From positions 310,001 to 374,000 of the forward strand of contig NZ_VIWX01000005.1 in NCBI RefSeq assembly GCF_007829955.1: a stretch of DNA of 64,000 bases. The letters run 5' to 3'. Below, piece after piece: positions 16,317 to 25,882 of the stretch (position 1 is the stretch's first letter; the number at the start of each line of letters is the position of its first letter). Below the pieces are notes generated by a model. That model searched no databases, was not told the origin of the DNA, and saw only the letters and a list, made by a program, of their open reading frames with translations. The translations under genes and the position numbers were made by a program. The DNA comes from Saccharopolyspora dendranthemae. Its GTDB lineage: Bacteria > Actinomycetota > Actinomycetes > Mycobacteriales > Pseudonocardiaceae.

Positions 16317-17180
16317 ATGAGGTTTCTGAGGCTGGGATCGTTCTCCGAAGAGCGTCCGCACGTGCTCGACGATCGAGGGCGGCTGTTCGATCTGAGCCCG
16401 GTGACCGACGACGTCGACGCCGCGTTCCTCGCCGGTGACGGCGTCGCGCGCACCCGCGCGGCGCTCGCGGCCGGCGAGCTCGCCGCTGTCGACGACCCGG
16501 CGGACGGCACCGGATCGCGGGTGGGCGCGCCGATCGCGCGGCCGATGGCGGTGCTGTGCATCGGGCAGAACTACGCCGCGCACGCCGCCGAATCGGGTTC
16601 GCGGCCGCCGGACGTCCCGATCCTGTTCTTCAAGCACCCCAACACCGTGGTCGGCCCGCACGACGACGTGGTGATCCCGCGCGGCGCGGGGCAGGTGGAC
16701 TGGGAGGTCGAGCTGGGCGTGGTGATCGGCAGGCGTGCGAGCTACCTGCGCAGCGCCGAGCAGGCCCTGTCCCACGTGGCCGGGTACGTGCTGGCCAACG
16801 ACGTCTCCGAGCGCTCGTTCCAGAAGGAGCAGTCCGGAGGTCAGTGGTCGAAGGGCAAGTGCGCGCCGACGTTCAACCCGGTGGGGCCGTGGTTGGTGCC
16901 GGCGGACGAGGTCGCTGATCCGCAGGGGTTGCGCTTGCGCAGCTGGGTCAACGGGGAGCCGAGGCAGGATTCCAGCACGGCCGACATGATCTTCGGCGTC
17001 GGCGAGATCGTCCGCCACCTCTCGCAGTACCTGACGCTGGAGCCGGGCGACCTGGTGATCACCGGTACTCCGGAGGGCGTGGCGCTGTCCGGTCGCTTCC
17101 CGTTCCTGGCGCCCGGCGACGTGGTCGAGATGGAGATCGACGGGCTCGGTCGTCAGCGCAGCGCGCTGAAGCCCGCCTGA
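16317..17180 (+). CDS. Fumarylacetoacetate hydrolase family protein
   Basis: 287 residues. The N-terminal 70 residues form the small FAA_hydrolase_N region, the rest the catalytic beta-roll. CIGQNYAAHAAE, PILFFKHPNTVVGP, VDWEVELGVVIG (metal-binding Glu residues) and the closing PGDLVITGTPEGVALSG are all present. The family includes acylpyruvases, 2-hydroxymuconate-type isomerases and decarboxylases in aromatic catabolism. Being next to the MarR/dioxygenase pair, a role in the same ring-cleavage route is reasonable but unproven. Confidence 0.9.
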   Translation: MRFLRLGSFSEERPHVLDDRGRLFDLSPVTDDVDAAFLAGDGVARTRAALAAGELAAVDDPADGTGSRVGAPIARPMAVLCIGQNYAAHAAESGSRPPDVPILFFKHPNTVVGPHDDVVIPRGAGQVDWEVELGVVIGRRASYLRSAEQALSHVAGYVLANDVSERSFQKEQSGGQWSKGKCAPTFNPVGPWLVPADEVADPQGLRLRSWVNGEPRQDSSTADMIFGVGEIVRHLSQYLTLEPGDLVITGTPEGVALSGRFPFLAPGDVVEMEIDGLGRQRSALKPA

Positions 17181-17283
17181 GGTTGCGCCGTTCGGATCAA
17201 ACCGAATGTGAAACGCTTTCTATTTTACCTCCGGGTAGCTAGCGTCCGGTGCCGGAGCGGTTCCGCATCGGAAAGGGCTTGGC

Positions 17284-20094
17284 ATGGCGAGACGTTCACC
17301 GATCGCGGCCCTGGTGGCGATCATCGCCGGGGCGCTGCTGGTCGCACCGGGAGCCCACGCCCAACCGCCGGAGCCCTCCGCTCCCCGATCACCGGAGGAC
17401 TACTGCCGCCAGCAGTGCCACGACATCCTCCCGCCCGGTCAGAACGGCAACGCGACCTTCGCGGAGCTGGTGTCGCACATGCTGCTGGGCACCCGCCCGA
17501 AGCACTCCGACGACCAGCTCGCCCAGTACGACGCGCTCGCAGGTGGCTACCGGCAGCTGACCACCGACACCGTCCAGGAGTTCTTCAACGACCACTCCTT
17601 CGGCGTGAAGCCCGAGGACGTGGAGCGCACCTACCGGCCGCGCGCCGACGTCACCGTCGTGCGCGACAAGACCGCAGGCGTTCCGCATGTCTACGGCGAC
17701 ACCCGGTCCGGGACCACCTTCGGCGCCGGCTACACCACGGCCGAGGACAAGCTGTTCATGATGGACGCGCTGCGTCACGCCGGTCGTGGTGAGGTGACTC
17801 CCTTCGCAGGGGGAGCGCCCGCCAACCGCGAGCTGGAGCAGAGCTTCTTCTCCGTTGCGCCCTACACCGAGGAAGAGCTGCAGGACCAGGTCGACCGGGT
17901 CGCGGCCCAGGGCGAGCGCGGCAAGCTCGCGATGCAGGACGCGCTGTCCTACGTCGACGGGATCAACGCCTACATCCAGGAATCGCACCAGGGGCGCTAC
18001 TTCCCGGGCGAGTACGTCGCGACCGGCCACGTCGACCCGATCACCAACGAAGGCCGCATCGAGCCGTTCGAGCTCACCGACCTGGTGGTGCTCGCGTCGC
18101 TGGTCGGAGCCCAGTTCGGCGGTGGCGGCGGGGGAGAGGTGAGCAACGCCGTCGCCAAGATGGCGCTGATCGAACGCCTCGGTCCCGAACGCGGCGAGCA
18201 GGCCTGGACCGCCTTCCGTGCGGAGAACGATCCCGAGGCCATCAGCACGATCCACGACGGCAGCTCGTTCCCGTACGGCAACACCCCGGCGGACCCGAAG
18301 GGCGCGGCGATGCCCGACCCGGGTTCCGTCGAGGAGCAGCAGCTGATCTTCGACGCGTCAGGATCGGCGACGAAGCCCGACGAGGAGTCCCCGCGCCCGG
18401 CCGTCGACCCGCAGAACCCGTTGCGCGGCATGTTCAACGACGGCATCGCCCCCGAGGGGATGGGTGAGCGCCGGGGCATGTCGAACGCGCTGGTGGTGTC
18501 CGGCGAGCACACCGAGAGCGGGCACCCCGTGGCCGTTTTCGGCCCGCAGACCAGCTACTTCTCGCCGCAACTGCTGACCCTGCAGGAGCTGCAGGGGCCG
18601 GGGATCTCGTCGAAGGGCGCGTCGTTCGCGGGTCTGAGCTTCTACACGCTGCTGGGCCGCGGGCAGGACTACTCGTGGAGCGCGACCACGGCGTCCCAGG
18701 ACATGATCGACACCTACGCGGTGGAGCTGTGCTCGCCCGACGGCGGTCCGGTCACCAAGGAGTCGAACTCCTACCTCTTCCGCGGCGAATGCCTGCCGAT
18801 GCAGACCCTGGAGCGCAACAACTCCTGGAAGCCCAACCTCGGCGACGACACCCCGGAGGGGTCCTACCGGCTAATGTCGTTCCGCACCCGATACGGGCCG
18901 GTGACCCATCGGGCCACTGTGGACGGGAAGCCGGTCGCCTACACCACCGCGCGCTCGACGTTCCTGCACGAGGTGGACTCGATCCTCGGCTTCCAGGAGT
19001 TCAACGACCCGGGTGCGGTGAACTCCGCCGAGTCCTTCCAGCGGGCGGCCCACGACATCAACTACACGTTCAACTGGTTCTACGCCGACGCCCACGACAC
19101 CGCGTACTTCAACTCGGGCGCGAACGTGGTGCGACAGCCGCACGTCGACCCGAACATGCCGATCGCGACCGGCCTGGCCAACGAGTGGCCGGGGTGGGAT
19201 CCGAGCACCAACACCGCCACCTACCAGGACTTCGAGGAGCACCCGCACTCGATCAACCAGGACTTCTACATCAGCTGGAACAACAAGCAGGCCCCGGGAA
19301 CCGCCGGTGACCGGGTGGAGAAGGGCTCGGTGCAGCGCGGCGACCTGCTCGATCGCCGGGTGCGCGAGCAGATCGCGGGAGGTGACGAGTTCAGCCGCGT
19401 CGAACTCGTGCAGGCGATGGCGGACGCCGGGATCACCGACCTGCGCGCCGAGCGGATCGTGCCCGACCTGCTGCGCGTCATCGGCGAACCGGACGAGCGC
19501 GCGAAACCCCTGGTCGATCAGCTGCGCGCGTGGCTGGCCGACGGCGGCAAGCGCACCGAGACCTCGCCCGGCAGCAAGGAGTACGCGCACGCCGAGACCA
19601 TCGAGCTGATGGACGCCTGGTGGCCGCTGCTGGTCCGCGGCCAGTTCGAACCGGCCGTCGGCGAACCCGCCTACCGCGCGTTGACCGAGGTCATGCCGAT
19701 CAACCAGTCGCCGTCCGGGTGGCAGAACGGGGAACCCGGGCTGCACGTCGGCCAGGGCCACCAGGGTTCGGCGTTCCAGCTGGGCTGGTTCGGCCAGGTC
19801 TCCAAGGACATCCGCGGAGTTCTCGGCGAACAGCCGCCCGGCGGCTTCAGCACACCGCTCTGCGGGAGCGGTGACGCCGCAGCCTGCCGCCAGATGCTGA
19901 TGGACACCCTCGTGCAGGCCGCCGCGACCCCCTCGGAGGAGACCTACCCGGGCGACGACGAGTGCGAGCCCGGCGACCAGTGGTGCGCGGATTCGATCGT
20001 GCACAACAAGGTCGGCGGCATCAACCAGGAGAAGATCTCCTGGCAGAACCGACCCACATATCAGCAGGTGATCGAGTTCCCAGACCACCGCTGA
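17284..20094 (+). CDS. Secreted penicillin acylase family protein (Ntn hydrolase)
   Basis: 936 residues. A signal peptide ends at about APGAHA-QP (residue 27). The alpha-chain region includes VTVVRDKTAGVPHVYGDT and GAGYTTAEDKLFMMD. A spacer leads to RRGMSNALVVSG, where the Ser at about residue 400 should become the N-terminal nucleophile of the beta chain after self-cleavage. FGPQTSYFSPQ and the later NEWPGWDP support the family. Known members hydrolyse beta-lactam side chains, cyclic lipopeptide acyl chains or acyl-homoserine lactones; substrate cannot be decided here. Longer than typical penicillin acylases (about 800). Confidence 0.9.
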   Translation: MARRSPIAALVAIIAGALLVAPGAHAQPPEPSAPRSPEDYCRQQCHDILPPGQNGNATFAELVSHMLLGTRPKHSDDQLAQYDALAGGYRQLTTDTVQEFFNDHSFGVKPEDVERTYRPRADVTVVRDKTAGVPHVYGDTRSGTTFGAGYTTAEDKLFMMDALRHAGRGEVTPFAGGAPANRELEQSFFSVAPYTEEELQDQVDRVAAQGERGKLAMQDALSYVDGINAYIQESHQGRYFPGEYVATGHVDPITNEGRIEPFELTDLVVLASLVGAQFGGGGGGEVSNAVAKMALIERLGPERGEQAWTAFRAENDPEAISTIHDGSSFPYGNTPADPKGAAMPDPGSVEEQQLIFDASGSATKPDEESPRPAVDPQNPLRGMFNDGIAPEGMGERRGMSNALVVSGEHTESGHPVAVFGPQTSYFSPQLLTLQELQGPGISSKGASFAGLSFYTLLGRGQDYSWSATTASQDMIDTYAVELCSPDGGPVTKESNSYLFRGECLPMQTLERNNSWKPNLGDDTPEGSYRLMSFRTRYGPVTHRATVDGKPVAYTTARSTFLHEVDSILGFQEFNDPGAVNSAESFQRAAHDINYTFNWFYADAHDTAYFNSGANVVRQPHVDPNMPIATGLANEWPGWDPSTNTATYQDFEEHPHSINQDFYISWNNKQAPGTAGDRVEKGSVQRGDLLDRRVREQIAGGDEFSRVELVQAMADAGITDLRAERIVPDLLRVIGEPDERAKPLVDQLRAWLADGGKRTETSPGSKEYAHAETIELMDAWWPLLVRGQFEPAVGEPAYRALTEVMPINQSPSGWQNGEPGLHVGQGHQGSAFQLGWFGQVSKDIRGVLGEQPPGGFSTPLCGSGDAAACRQMLMDTLVQAAATPSEETYPGDDECEPGDQWCADSIVHNKVGGINQEKISWQNRPTYQQVIEFPDHR

Positions 20095-20205
20095 CCCGTT
20101 CGCCGGTACGGCATTTCGGCGAATCGGCTTCCCGACTCCTCCCGCTGCCGTAAGATGGACGGCTAATTCGGGTGCACCGGCGTGCCCGGGGACGAGGGGA
20201 TGCGG

Positions 20206-22203
20206 ATGTCCGAGCCCGTTCCGTTGACCGACAGCGCGCGGCTGGTCCGGCGATTGTTGTGGAACCGGGCGTCCGACGAACCCTCCAGCGCCCAACCCGT
20301 CGTGGTGCTGCTCGGCCCGTATGGGTCGGGGAAGACCCATGCGCTGGAATCGATTTCGTCCGATTGCGGGAACGGAGTCGTGCATTCCAGGCCGTTCGAC
20401 TTCGCGCGGCAACAACCTGCCACCACCGTCGAGGTCTTGGCGACCATCGCCGACGACCTCTCCCGGCGCTGGCCCACGAGGCGCAACGCGAAGTTCACCC
20501 GGTTCGCGCTCGGTCTGGTCGCCGCGCAGACCGTGCTGGATCCGCACGACAGGGCCAAGGCGCGTGCGGAGATGAGCGCGGCGCTGCGCGCCTTCGCTGA
20601 GAACCCGCGCGCCAACGACATCGCAGGTCAGGTCGAACCGACTGCGGACGCCGTTGACCCGTTGGTGGACAACCCGGCGATCATCGCCGCGGCGAAGCTG
20701 TTCCTTCCTCGGCTGATTCGCACGATCGGGCGTAGATCATTGGGTAGTGCCAAGCGATGGCACGCTGACATCCCGGAGGCCGAAGGTGCTTCCGCGCTGG
20801 ACGCGCTCGTTCACCTCAGCCGCAGAGCCCGCGCCGAACCCGAAGCCTTGACGGCGTGGCTGACCTCCGCGTTCCTCGCCGACGTGCGGGAGAGTCACCC
20901 GGTCATGGCTCGCTCCGAGCCGGGAAGCACGTGCTCGTGCGAGAACTTGACGGCCAAGAAGCACGTGCACAACTGGGTCGTGCTGCTCGACAACCTCGAT
21001 CAGCAGGGCGGTTTCGACTTCCTCGATGACATCGTCGCCGCGCGTGAACGACATATCAGGCAGCACAACGAGCACGACCCGCTGCTGCTGGTCGGCACGA
21101 GCGGACGGTGGAACCACGAGTGGGAGATGCACTGGTACGCCCCGTGGAAGTCGATCACCAGCAAACCAGACGAGGTGCGGATCGTGCCGCGTTGCAGGGA
21201 TGCCGGCTACTGGCGCACGGACCCGGAAGCCGAGAAGCCGCTGGGACATTTCCACCCGGTCCTGCTGGAACGGTTGGAGATCGAGGAGACCGCCGGGCTG
21301 ATCGGCCGTAGTCAGTACTTCGGCGAGGCGCAGCTCGCGCAGCGCGCCACCGACGGTCTCCCGAAGGCGGTCCAAGCGGTCGCCGATCTGCTGCCCGAAG
21401 GTGACTTGCACGAGGGCAGGCGGGACACACTGGCTCCAGAGGAGCCGACTCCCGAAGCGTGGCAGCAGCGCTTGACCGAGCTCGGCGTCTCCGAGCAACT
21501 CCACGACGTCGACCTCTCCGAGTTCGTTCACGCGGCTCCGTTCGCGACCGCTCCGTGGTTGGTTCCGTCGGAATCGACCAGCCTCGTGCCGCTGCCGCAA
21601 GCCGGGCGCATCCTCACCGAACTTCGCAGCGCGTTGTGGGTGATCGCCCCGGATCGAGACGGTGGCACCGAGGACCACACCCTGCTGCACCCGTGGATCG
21701 CCCGGACGCTGCTGTTCGCACTGCACGCGCGTGGCGAGGGCGATTCGTACGAGCGCCAGTTCACGGCGCTGCTCGATGACCCGCACACGCGACGTGACCT
21801 CGCCCGCACCACGTACTGCCGGCTCGCGCTCGGCAGGTTCAGCGAGGTCGTCGACACCTTGCACACCAAGTTCGACGAGATCCCGCACCAGAAGTGGGTG
21901 GACCTGCTGGCCCTGGTGACCAGCGCTCCCGACAACAAACCGCTGCACCGCGACAACGCCGAGCTCTACGCCGAGCTCGTCGAGCAGGACGTGGCGGAAG
22001 GCCCGGCGGAGCGAGGCCGGGTCCGCAACGTGCTCGCCCGCCTGGTGGCCGCTCACTGGTTGCTCGCCAACCCGCTGGCCGGGCCGGACGAGGAGCGCAA
22101 GGAAATCGTCAAGCAGAGCTTCCACGAGCTCGCCCCGCTGTCGCGCCGCCCCGACGTCGCGGCGCTCTACGAAGCCGCCCGGCGGGCGGACCAGCAGTTC
22201 TAA
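20206..22203 (+). CDS. P-loop ATPase, first gene of ATPase/receptor unit
   Basis: About 665 residues from ATG 20206, preceded by GAGGGG; GTG 20182 and ATG 20200 are in-frame alternatives. Walker A is VVLLGPYGSGKTHALES (residues about 30-46) and Walker B is WVVLLDNLDQQGGFDF near residue 265, a STAND/AAA-like arrangement with the nucleotide domain first. A Cys/His-containing CSCENLTAKKHVHN precedes Walker B. The C-terminal 350 residues look largely helical with repeated Leu-rich segments. No membrane segment. The next gene, 20 bases downstream, encodes a membrane-anchored periplasmic-binding protein. I do not recognise a characterised family. Confidence 0.8.
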   Translation: MSEPVPLTDSARLVRRLLWNRASDEPSSAQPVVVLLGPYGSGKTHALESISSDCGNGVVHSRPFDFARQQPATTVEVLATIADDLSRRWPTRRNAKFTRFALGLVAAQTVLDPHDRAKARAEMSAALRAFAENPRANDIAGQVEPTADAVDPLVDNPAIIAAAKLFLPRLIRTIGRRSLGSAKRWHADIPEAEGASALDALVHLSRRARAEPEALTAWLTSAFLADVRESHPVMARSEPGSTCSCENLTAKKHVHNWVVLLDNLDQQGGFDFLDDIVAARERHIRQHNEHDPLLLVGTSGRWNHEWEMHWYAPWKSITSKPDEVRIVPRCRDAGYWRTDPEAEKPLGHFHPVLLERLEIEETAGLIGRSQYFGEAQLAQRATDGLPKAVQAVADLLPEGDLHEGRRDTLAPEEPTPEAWQQRLTELGVSEQLHDVDLSEFVHAAPFATAPWLVPSESTSLVPLPQAGRILTELRSALWVIAPDRDGGTEDHTLLHPWIARTLLFALHARGEGDSYERQFTALLDDPHTRRDLARTTYCRLALGRFSEVVDTLHTKFDEIPHQKWVDLLALVTSAPDNKPLHRDNAELYAELVEQDVAEGPAERGRVRNVLARLVAAHWLLANPLAGPDEERKEIVKQSFHELAPLSRRPDVAALYEAARRADQQF

Positions 22204-22223
22204 CTCCCCTGATTGGACCGGTC

Positions 22224-23810
22224 ATGCCTCTGTTCCGCCGCTCCACCTCGTCAGGCCCGCTACAACCTCGCTCTTGGGGACATCGGCACAAGTTCACGAC
22301 CGCAGCAGTGGTCGTGGTGCTCGTAGCGGCGGGGTTAGCGGTGTGGAGACCTTGGGAACAGTGCGGCTCCGGCATGCAGGAGTCGGCCTTCTCGCCCAAC
22401 TGTGTTGGGTTGAACTTGGAGAACGCCTCGTTCGGTGATCACGACGTGGTGAAGGACCTGCAGGAGAAGGTTGCTCAGAACAACCGGGCGGTCACCGGTC
22501 CTGACTTCATGACCGTCGTGCTGCTGGAGAACATGACGCCGGATCCGCATACGAGCAACATCGTCAAGGGCAACGTGCAGCACAGTGTTGAGGGTGCGCT
22601 CACCGCAGTGCAGCGGGTCAACGAGCGCTACATCGCGAATCACGGCGCGCCAAAGGTCAAGCTGCAGCTGGCCAACTACGGCAACGGCGCTGAGGACTCC
22701 AAGGTTGCCGTGGAGAAGATCAAGGCTGAGCGCGACCGCGAACAAGTCGTCGCGGTCGTCGGGCTCGGGCAGAGCCTGATCGGCACTCGGTCGGCGGCGA
22801 GCGACCTCTCTCAAGATCGCATCGCGGTGATCAGCACGATGGCCAGTGCTGACAACATGAACCAGCACCTCACGCCTGGCCGAGGCAGCATCGAGGGGTT
22901 CTTCCGGATCACGCCGACCAACGCGGACGCGGCGAAAGCCGCGGTGAACTTCGTGTCGCAGAGACCAGACGCGGACGTGCTGCTGATCCAGGACACCAAC
23001 CCGGATGACATCTACTCCAGCACGCTCGGCACCAAGTTCCGAGAGGCGTACAACGAGAAGTTCAAACGTGACCTGGCGGGCATCGAACGGTTCGAGGCGA
23101 ACGACGAGAGCCACGGCTCCGGTCGCGGGGAGTACATGAAGGGGATGCTCGCCGACGCCCGCAAGCGGGTGTGCGACGACACTCCGGACCTCGTGTACTT
23201 CGCGGGCCGTGGAGTTGACCTGCGGACGTTCCTGAACGCTCTCTCGGAGGACGATCCGTGCCCCGGAATGTCCAAGCTGGACGTTCTCACCAGCGATGAT
23301 GCCAGCAACATCGTGAACGAGGAATTGCCGCCGTTTCCCGCATTCGATGTGCGGCTCTTCTACACGAGCGTGGCGACCCGTGGACAGTGGGACAAAGCAG
23401 GGCCGGATCTGAAGGCTTACCGAGACGCCTACGCCCTGTTCGAATCCGCCTTCGCCGGTAGGGGATTCCAACCCGAGAACCTCGTCGACGGCTACGCGAT
23501 GGCCACGTACGACGCCGCTTCCATCGCGATCGAGTCCGCTCAGAAGATTCCCATGTTGTCGATGCACCTGAGCGAGGTCTCGGATTGGATTGAGAAGTTC
23601 GACTGCATCGATCCGAAGCTAGGCGCGACCGGCCCCATCGCATACAGCGCTGATCCGGCCCAGCAGGGCAACCCGGTCGATAAGACGATGTCAATCATGC
23701 GGCTGAGCAGGGAGGACCGTGAGAATGGAGCGGGGAAGGGCACTCGCCTTGTGCAGGAGACCTTGTCCCGGCCTTCTCTGAATGCGTTCGATCCGAGAAC
23801 GTGTGGCTGA
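22224..23810 (+). CDS. Membrane-anchored periplasmic-binding (Peripla_BP_6-type) protein
   Basis: 528 residues. A basic start (MPLFRRSTSS) and one membrane helix at about residues 27-46 (TTAAVVVVLVAAGLAVW) anchor a large outside domain. That domain has the features of amino-acid ABC-type receptors: ALTAVQRVNERYI, VVAVVGLGQSLIGTRSAASD, RIAVISTMASAD, FFRITPTNADAAKAAVNFVS and VDGYAMATYDAASIAIESA. There is no lipobox Cys and no permease or transport ATPase gene nearby, so it is not an ordinary transport protein. Cotranscription with the upstream P-loop ATPase suggests a sensor role. Confidence 0.82.
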   Translation: MPLFRRSTSSGPLQPRSWGHRHKFTTAAVVVVLVAAGLAVWRPWEQCGSGMQESAFSPNCVGLNLENASFGDHDVVKDLQEKVAQNNRAVTGPDFMTVVLLENMTPDPHTSNIVKGNVQHSVEGALTAVQRVNERYIANHGAPKVKLQLANYGNGAEDSKVAVEKIKAERDREQVVAVVGLGQSLIGTRSAASDLSQDRIAVISTMASADNMNQHLTPGRGSIEGFFRITPTNADAAKAAVNFVSQRPDADVLLIQDTNPDDIYSSTLGTKFREAYNEKFKRDLAGIERFEANDESHGSGRGEYMKGMLADARKRVCDDTPDLVYFAGRGVDLRTFLNALSEDDPCPGMSKLDVLTSDDASNIVNEELPPFPAFDVRLFYTSVATRGQWDKAGPDLKAYRDAYALFESAFAGRGFQPENLVDGYAMATYDAASIAIESAQKIPMLSMHLSEVSDWIEKFDCIDPKLGATGPIAYSADPAQQGNPVDKTMSIMRLSREDRENGAGKGTRLVQETLSRPSLNAFDPRTCG

Positions 23811-23832
23811 GTTGAATCGTTCGGAGGTTGTG

Positions 23833-25077
23833 GTGGAGTTCGGACGGCTGGACGAGATCAGGGACGACCTGACTGCGCTGTACAAGGATCTGCACGCGCA
23901 TCCGGAGCTGTCGTTCCAGGAGCACCGGACCGCGGCGGAGGTCGCGCGGCGGTTGGAGGCGCTGGGGCTGGAGGTCACCAGCGGGGTCGGCCGGACCGGT
24001 GTCGTCGGGGTGCTGCGCAACGGGTCCGGGCCGACCGTGCTGCTGCGCGCGGACTTCGACGGGCTGCCGGTGCAGGAGCAGACCGGGCTGGAGTACGCGA
24101 GCACCCAGCGGGCGACGTCGTCCGACGGATCCGACGTGCCGGTGATGCACGCCTGCGGGCACGACATGCACGTCACCTGCCTGCTGGGGGCGCTGGACCT
24201 GTTGAGCGACTCCCGTTCGAGCTGGTCGGGCACGGTGGTGGCGGTGTTCCAGCCCGCTGAGGAGTTCGGGACCGGAGCTCAGGCGATGCTCGACGACGGT
24301 TTCCTGGAGCGGTTCCCGCGGCCGGACGTCTGCCTCGGGCAGCACGTCTTCCCGTTCGAGAGCGGGTTCGTGGGCATGATGAGCGGGCCGAGCATGTCGG
24401 CCGCCGACTCGCTGAAGATCACCATGTTCGGGCGCGGCGGGCACGGTTCCCAGCCGCAGAACACCGTGGACCCGGTGGTGATGGCCTCGGCGACGGTCCT
24501 GCGGTTGCAGACCGTCGTGTCCCGCGAGGTCGCCGGTGATGACACGGCGGTGCTCACCGTCGGCTCGATCCGCGCGGGCACGAAGGAGAACATCATCCCC
24601 GACCAGGCGGAGCTCCTGGTCAACATCCGTTCCTTCGACGAACGCGTGCGCGAACGGGTGCTCGCCGCCGTCCACCGCATCGTCCGGGCCGAGGCGGTGG
24701 CCTCGGGCGCCGAACGGGAACCCGAGTTCGAGCAGCTCACCCGGTTCCCGCTCCTGGTCAACGACCCGGAGGCGGCCTCCCGCACCAGCAGCGCCCTGCG
24801 CGCCACCTTCGGGGACCACGTGGTGGACCTGCCACCGGCGATGGCCAGCGAGGACGTGGGCCTGTTCGGCACCGCGGCAGGGGTGCCCACCTGCTACTGG
24901 TTCTTCGGCGGGACGGACTCCGCCCGCTTCCAGGAGGCGGTGGCCGCGGACAACGTCGCTCGCGCGATCCCGGCCAACCACTCGCCGCACTTCGCACCCG
25001 AGGTCGAACCCACCCTCACCACCGGCGTGAAGGCCCTGACCAGCGCCGCGATCGAATGGCTCGGAACCCGCGGGTGA
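23833..25077 (+). CDS. M20 family amidohydrolase
   Basis: 414 residues from GTG 23833, chosen because CGGAGG lies 5-6 bases upstream; the frame stays open further into the preceding gene. HAHPELSFQEHRTA at the start, VLLRADFDGLPVQEQTG, VMHACGHDMHV (metal ligands) and FQPAEEFGTGAQAM are the M20D hallmarks, and NHSPHFAPEV near the end supplies the last ligand His. The family hydrolyses N-acyl amino acids, hippurate-type amides or indole-amino acid conjugates. No signal peptide; cytoplasmic. Confidence 0.92.
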   Translation: MEFGRLDEIRDDLTALYKDLHAHPELSFQEHRTAAEVARRLEALGLEVTSGVGRTGVVGVLRNGSGPTVLLRADFDGLPVQEQTGLEYASTQRATSSDGSDVPVMHACGHDMHVTCLLGALDLLSDSRSSWSGTVVAVFQPAEEFGTGAQAMLDDGFLERFPRPDVCLGQHVFPFESGFVGMMSGPSMSAADSLKITMFGRGGHGSQPQNTVDPVVMASATVLRLQTVVSREVAGDDTAVLTVGSIRAGTKENIIPDQAELLVNIRSFDERVRERVLAAVHRIVRAEAVASGAEREPEFEQLTRFPLLVNDPEAASRTSSALRATFGDHVVDLPPAMASEDVGLFGTAAGVPTCYWFFGGTDSARFQEAVAADNVARAIPANHSPHFAPEVEPTLTTGVKALTSAAIEWLGTRG

Positions 25078-25145
25078 GCCAAGGTCGGTGGTGAAGCGGG
25101 TGCTGGAAGCAAGCCGAGGCGGCCGCTCACGACTGGGGAGGCGTC

Positions 25146-25778
25146 ATGCGACTCGCGATCTTCGGGGCCACGGGCGGGACGGGGGCGCAGCTCGTCGAGC
25201 AGGCGTGCGCGGCAGGCCACGCGGTCACGGCCGTGGTGCGGGACGCGAGTGCGCTCGACCCGCGAGCACGGCTCACCACCGTGGAGGCCGACGTCATGGA
25301 TCCCGCGGTGATCGCCCCGCACCTGAAGGGCAAGGACGCGGTCATCTCGGCGATCGGTTCCCGCAGCGCAAAGAAGCCGACGACCGTCCAGACCGACACC
25401 ACCCGCAGCATCCTGGAGGCGATGGCCGAGGCCGGCGCCCGCAGGTTCCTGGTGATCAGCAACAGCGGGATGATCAGCGATCCCGCCGACGACGTGCTGA
25501 CGCGGCGCGTGGTGAAACCGCTGCTGTGGCGATTCCTGAAGCATCCCTGGACCGACATGGGACGCATGGAGGACCTGCTCCGCGCCTCCGACGTCGACTG
25601 GACGATCATCCGCCCACCGATGCTCACCGACAAGCCCGGCAGGGGCGTCTACCGCACGGCGACCAACGTGAGCCTCCCCGGCGGGCGAACGCTCGCCCGC
25701 GCCGATCTGGCCCACTGCGTGTTGCAGAACCTCGCTGACACCAACAGTTCTCACGCGACAGTCACGGTCGCGGATTAG
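25146..25778 (+). CDS. NAD(P)-binding SDR-like protein (NmrA type)
   Basis: 210 residues. Rossmann start MRLAIFGATGGTGAQLVEQA gives the GxTGxxG dinucleotide motif. Typical follow-up elements are present: VEADVMDP, GKDAVISAIGS, FLVISNSGM and WTIIRPPMLTD. This is the atypical short-chain group of NAD(P)H-binding proteins related to biliverdin reductase B and YwnB; a substrate cannot be named. Its TAG stop coincides with the left terminal repeat of R1 copy B. Confidence 0.88.
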   Translation: MRLAIFGATGGTGAQLVEQACAAGHAVTAVVRDASALDPRARLTTVEADVMDPAVIAPHLKGKDAVISAIGSRSAKKPTTVQTDTTRSILEAMAEAGARRFLVISNSGMISDPADDVLTRRVVKPLLWRFLKHPWTDMGRMEDLLRASDVDWTIIRPPMLTDKPGRGVYRTATNVSLPGGRTLARADLAHCVLQNLADTNSSHATVTVAD

Positions 25779-25868
25779 GGGATGTTGATGATTGTTTTGC
25801 GTGGCGGTGCGGGCTGAGTCCCACACCTGAAACGGCGGCTCTGCCGCCTTCCTCGACAACTCCTAGGG
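25774..25868. repeat. Dispersed palindromic element R1, copy B
   Basis: Bounded by TAGGGGATGTTGATG and its imperfect inverted copy ending CGACAACTCCTAGG. Between them, 38 bases starting GGCGGTGCGGGCTGAGTCCC (25803-25840) are identical to 49312-49349 in copy C. The element begins at the TAG stop of the upstream plus-strand gene and ends 15 bases before the stop of the convergent minus-strand lyase gene. It contains a second small hairpin, GGCGGC-TCT-GCCGCC. Confidence 0.75.
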
Positions 25869-25882
25869 GTGACTCCGCAGCG

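Noticed and set aside
22224..23810. Amino-acid ABC transporter operon around the binding protein
   Set aside because: No permease or transport ATPase is adjacent. The neighbouring ATPase lacks the ABC signature motif, and the binding protein is anchored by a helix, not a lipid.
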